From positions 3,991,521 to 4,055,520 of the forward strand of contig LJIE01000001.1 in NCBI GenBank assembly GCA_001281695.1: DNA of 64,000 nt. Direction: 5' to 3'. The position numbers and the translations under genes are program-made. Positions within the stretch are counted from its first letter, which is position 1. Every line of letters begins with the position of its first letter. The notes under the pieces were generated by a model, which worked only from the letters and a program-made list of their open reading frames with translations, was not told the origin of the DNA and did no database searches. Below, piece after piece: positions 61,488 to 64,000 of the stretch. The DNA comes from a bacterium 336/3 (GTDB lineage: Bacteria > Bacteroidota > Bacteroidia > Cytophagales > Thermonemataceae).

Positions 61488-62192
61488 CTATCTGACATTA
61501 TCAAATATTTTTAAATTAGGAATAACCATCATTTTTCTACTTTTACATAATATTTTACCTTCTTCTTCTAATTTGTTGATAGCAGAGGTAACGGATTGCC
61601 TTGAAGAGGCTATGTATTCAGCAATTTCCTGATGTGTAAGCAACATAGACATTTCGGTACTTCCATCTATGCGTTCTTTTCCATGTTTGAAGGCATATTC
61701 TTGAAAAAAATTCATCAGCCTTGTTTCTACATCTTTAAATACAATATCACTGTATTTTTGCTGGAAAGATATAAGCTTTTCGCCTATAAAAGATGTATAT
61801 TTGAGCATTAAACAAGGATTTTTTTCTAAAACCTGCTTAAAGTGATTGATTTCAAAGCTACATAAAGAAATAGTTTTACTCAACGCCTTTGCATATTCGT
61901 AACGTTGAGACTTTTGGTGCATGTTTGAGAAGTGAATACAACCGAATATATCGTGGTCTTGCAGTATTTCTGTGATAATTTCTTTTCCTTCATCATCCTG
62001 ATAACAAACCTTCACTATTCCTTCTTTTACAATATACAAGCGTTTTGAGTCTGTATCAGAAAAATTGATAGTTTCCTCTTTTTGAGCATTTTTGTAATTG
62101 GAGATAATACACAAATCTTTTACCTCTGAGTCGTTGAGCATCTCAAATAACTTATGATTTCTTAAATACCAATATTTTATATTTTCAGTCAT
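61488..62192 (-). CDS. Crp/Fnr-family transcription regulator
   Basis: 234 residues. N-terminal cyclic nucleotide-binding fold (about 15-130: SKRLYIVKEGIVKVCYQDDE, then EIITEILQDHDIFGCIHFSN) and a C-terminal HTH_Crp (LTHQEIAEYIASSRQSVTSA then INKLEEEGKI). No Fe-S Cys pattern. The upstream LysE gene overlaps its start by 8 nt. It may regulate the nearby YHS/DoxX genes, but this is inference. Confidence 0.92.
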   Translation of the reverse strand: MTENIKYWYLRNHKLFEMLNDSEVKDLCIISNYKNAQKEETINFSDTDSKRLYIVKEGIVKVCYQDDEGKEIITEILQDHDIFGCIHFSNMHQKSQRYEYAKALSKTISLCSFEINHFKQVLEKNPCLMLKYTSFIGEKLISFQQKYSDIVFKDVETRLMNFFQEYAFKHGKERIDGSTEMSMLLTHQEIAEYIASSRQSVTSAINKLEEEGKILCKSRKMMVIPNLKIFDNVR

Positions 62193-62811
62193 GGTATAAT
62201 GAATAGATTTGTTGTAGTCCTATCAATAGAAATAAGATAGCTAAGATTCTATTATAGAGATTATTACTTAAGAATTTAAGAATTATATTTTTATATCGTG
62301 TAATGGTAAAGACGATAGATATTAAAAGTAAAAACGCCCCTAAACCTGCTCCTAAGATAAAGAAAAAATAATCAATTTTTTCATCAATCACTAAAAAACT
62401 ATATGAATTAAAAACCACTTGCACAGATAACCAAAAAGGCATAAGTTGTGGATTTAACATTCCCAAAGAAAAACCTTTTGAAAGATTTTTCAGTAAATTT
62501 TGATGGTATTTATTTTCTTTTGGTGCTTCTGGTGCTTTATTTTTCTTAAAGAAGTAAAAAAATGCTAATACAATAAGAATAATGGCTATTATAATTTTAA
62601 GTGTTTTAAAAAATGTTGGATTGCTAATCAGAAATGAGCCTGCAAATACTGCCAAAAAGCAATATATGAACTCTGGCAAGCTACCTCCTACTGCCACCCA
62701 AAAAGCATTTTTTCGATTTTGATGAATAGCAGTATCAATCACAGATAAATTGACAGGTCCTAATTGTAATGAACCAATAAAACTTGCTATAATCGAAAAT
62801 AATAAAATCAT
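62185..62811 (-). CDS. LysE-family translocator
   Basis: 208 residues from the ATG at 62811; an upstream TTG at 62835 overlaps the preceding gene and is rejected. Six TM helices; IGSLQLGPVNLSVIDTAIHQ near the N-terminus is the GPxN motif of LysE/RhtB exporters, then AFWVAVGGSLPEFIY. Exports amino acids or related metabolites. Starts 1 nt after the DUF3667 stop and overlaps the Crp gene by 8 nt: a tight operon. Confidence 0.9.
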   Translation of the reverse strand: MILLFSIIASFIGSLQLGPVNLSVIDTAIHQNRKNAFWVAVGGSLPEFIYCFLAVFAGSFLISNPTFFKTLKIIIAIILIVLAFFYFFKKNKAPEAPKENKYHQNLLKNLSKGFSLGMLNPQLMPFWLSVQVVFNSYSFLVIDEKIDYFFFILGAGLGAFLLLISIVFTITRYKNIILKFLSNNLYNRILAILFLLIGLQQIYSLYHD

Positions 62812-62812
62812 T

Positions 62813-63583
62813 TTATAAAGTAGAAAAAATATCAAATATTGGTCTGAAAATATAGTAAACTAAAGCATTTAGACCAAATTGTAAGAAATAACTTACAAAT
62901 ACAACTGCAATTGCCCTAAATAACTTGGGTAATAATTTTCCATCAAAAAAAGTAATATAAACCCAAATATTGAAAAGAATCGTTGAAAAAGTATAAACTC
63001 CTAAAAGAATTTCTTTACTGGTAGGCAAAAATTCATCAAAAGGGACTAAAAAAACTAAAAACAACAATTGTTGGGCTGTAATAAACGTGTTGAGTACAAT
63101 ACTTTCGCCTAAAAGAATACCATATCTTCTAAAAAAAACATACGTATAAAATGCAAAAACAGGAATAGCCACAATATTTACCATTGAAGGATAATTCTCT
63201 GAATATTTAAAAAAATCATTAAAAAATTGTTTGTATTCATTGAAAAAACTTATCTGATAAATACCTGTTTGAGTATTATTATTCATAATCGCTGTTGCCT
63301 CATTAGAGAAAAAGTGATAACGATTATTAAGTAATGAAATAAGTGTAGCTATTACAATCAGGTATTCCAAAGAGTTATATAAATATTGCCGAAAACCTCG
63401 TAGTACATTCTTTATTGCCTTGGCTGGTCTGATAGTAAGCTCTATAGCTGTATGAACTATTTTTTTTTGTCCTAAATGATAAATAGAATTCAAAAACTCT
63501 GTTACTAATCCTTTTAAGGTATAACGCTCAGAATTATAACCTAATTTCAATTCTTTAATTCGTTTTTGAGATAATTTGGGCAT
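62813..63583 (-). CDS. DUF3667 polytopic membrane protein
   Basis: 256 residues. The N-terminal soluble part (about 1-50) ends in KIVHTAIELTIRPAKAIKNV then LRGFRQYLYNSLEYLIVIAT, the DUF3667 signature; about five TM helices follow. Function unknown. First gene of the operon with LysE and Crp. Confidence 0.85.
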   Translation of the reverse strand: MPKLSQKRIKELKLGYNSERYTLKGLVTEFLNSIYHLGQKKIVHTAIELTIRPAKAIKNVLRGFRQYLYNSLEYLIVIATLISLLNNRYHFFSNEATAIMNNNTQTGIYQISFFNEYKQFFNDFFKYSENYPSMVNIVAIPVFAFYTYVFFRRYGILLGESIVLNTFITAQQLLFLVFLVPFDEFLPTSKEILLGVYTFSTILFNIWVYITFFDGKLLPKLFRAIAVVFVSYFLQFGLNALVYYIFRPIFDIFSTL

Positions 63584-63662
63584 ATAATTATTCGTTTAAT
63601 TGGAGTTTATATTAAAATAGACGTTTTTTTCTTATTTCCTTACAAATTTTTGTGAAAATATT

Positions 63663-63694
63663 TTTGTAAAAACAAAAATATATATCTACATTTG
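63663..63694 (+). promoter_or_regulatory. Promoter of tRNA-Arg
   Basis: TTTG at 63663-63666, 20 nt, TACATTTG at 63687-63694. It lies 33 nt upstream of the tRNA; fits the Bacteroidota consensus. Confidence 0.75.
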
Positions 63695-63727
63695 CACCCA
63701 CTAAATTACTATCGTCTGATAGTAGCT

Positions 63728-63801
63728 GGTTCCGTAGCTCAGCTGGATAGAGCAACTGCCTTCTAAGCAGTAGGTCATTGGTTCGAATCCAATCGGAATC
63801 A
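63728..63801 (+). tRNA. tRNA-Arg (TCT)
   Basis: 74 nt. Acceptor GGTTCCG/CGGAATC (one G-U), anticodon stem CTGCC... CAG with loop carrying TCT, T-arm ATTGG-TTCGAAT-CCAAT, discriminator A. CCA is not encoded. It is followed by a strong terminator. Confidence 0.95.
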
Positions 63802-63803
63802 CG

Positions 63804-63836
63804 AAAAAGCCCCAATTCTAAGAATTGGGGCTTTTT
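63804..63836 (+). terminator. Terminator of tRNA-Arg
   Basis: 16-bp stem AAAAAGCCCCAATTCT (63804-63819) with complement (63821-63836), single-base centre, T-rich tail. Immediately downstream of tRNA-Arg. Confidence 0.87.
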
Positions 63837-63937
63837 ATTTTTCTTTACTTTCATCTAATATTCTCTCTGATTCTTATTAATATTTCCAATCAAAAGAATG
63901 CAAAACCAAAACGGAAGGAATAAAAAATATAGACTAA

Positions 63938-64000
63938 TTATTTTTTTTCTAAAATAATATCAAAAACCTTTCCATCTTCTGTATTAACCATCTGTCCCTT
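63938..64000 (-). CDS. C-terminal end of an unknown protein (partial)
   Basis: Reading from the window edge, the minus strand gives KGQMVNTEDGKVFDIILEKK and then TAA at 63938-63940. It is an ordinary protein C-terminus with a strand and charged helix. Too short for a family call. Between it and the tRNA-Arg terminator there are about 100 bases with no other feature seen. Confidence 0.5.
   Translation of the reverse strand, partial: KGQMVNTEDGKVFDIILEKK

Noticed and set aside
63612-63854. An 80-codon minus-strand frame overlapping tRNA-Arg
   Set aside because: It is the antisense of the tRNA and its terminator; the DSDWIRTNDLLL-type sequence is a well-known false gene from tRNA antisense reading.

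Overview
The window looks like a chromosomal segment of a Bacteroidota bacterium, most likely a Cytophagales-type gliding or marine lineage. The DNA is A+T rich and I see no convincing Shine-Dalgarno sequences. The tRNA genes are preceded by Bacteroidota-type promoters (TTTG, about 19 nt, TAnnTTTG). The gene content fits: LytTR, TSP3-OmpA, FloA, GDYXXLXY/DUF4401/DUF2157, DUF3667, DKNYY-type lipoproteins, a PAS/GAF giant sensor and a KirBac channel. This assignment is inference; there is no rRNA or other marker gene in the window.

Layout. 1-6.0 kb: end of a LytTR regulator, an intradiol-dioxygenase-like lipoprotein with a thioredoxin-like tail, a small zinc-ribbon protein, a PD40 beta-propeller, a KirBac channel and a DPP IV peptidase. 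6.2-13 kb: a TetR regulator, galE, an isolated unknown two-TM protein followed by unusual hairpins, then truA, surE, trpA and era. 13-19.5 kb: a GlcNAc-kinase-like protein, a PagL-type lipid A deacylase, purN, a hotdog thioesterase, a beta-barrel-like secreted protein and a beta-CASP nuclease. 19.6-26.8 kb: an ECF sigma operon, a YbfF hydrolase, a WecG/TagA transferase, a THUMP-like methyltransferase, OmpA-TSP3, kdsA and a 44-residue lipoprotein. 26.8-34.5 kb: the GDYXXLXY/DUF4401/DUF2157 cassette, an iron/B12-type binding lipoprotein, a J-domain protein, an M1 aminopeptidase, a PAS protein and aroE. 34.6-38 kb: tRNA-Asp, a tRNA-like gene facing it, an LRR protein and a YafY/GyrI-like/YdeI group. 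38-41.8 kb: a 1264-residue NACHT NTPase with a C-terminal PD-(D/E)XK nuclease, a strong anti-phage candidate. 42-50 kb: yqgE, eno, a hydrolase, tRNA-Glu, a TerB-like/caspase/secreted-protein group and recG. 50-64 kb: a PAS/GAF sensor without an output domain, floA, a structured stand-alone small transcript, pheS, a beta-barrel protein, a MORN-like pair, ATP-grasp, DoxX, YHS, Crp, LysE, DUF3667, tRNA-Arg and the tail of one more gene.

The four items most worth following up are the NACHT-nuclease gene, the structured transcript at 55.93-56.11 kb with its 16-codon PFG-repeat reading frame, the non-canonical tRNA-like gene at 34.74-34.81 kb, and the caspase locus with a 36-asparagine run. No CRISPR array, insertion sequence, prophage or rRNA operon was seen.
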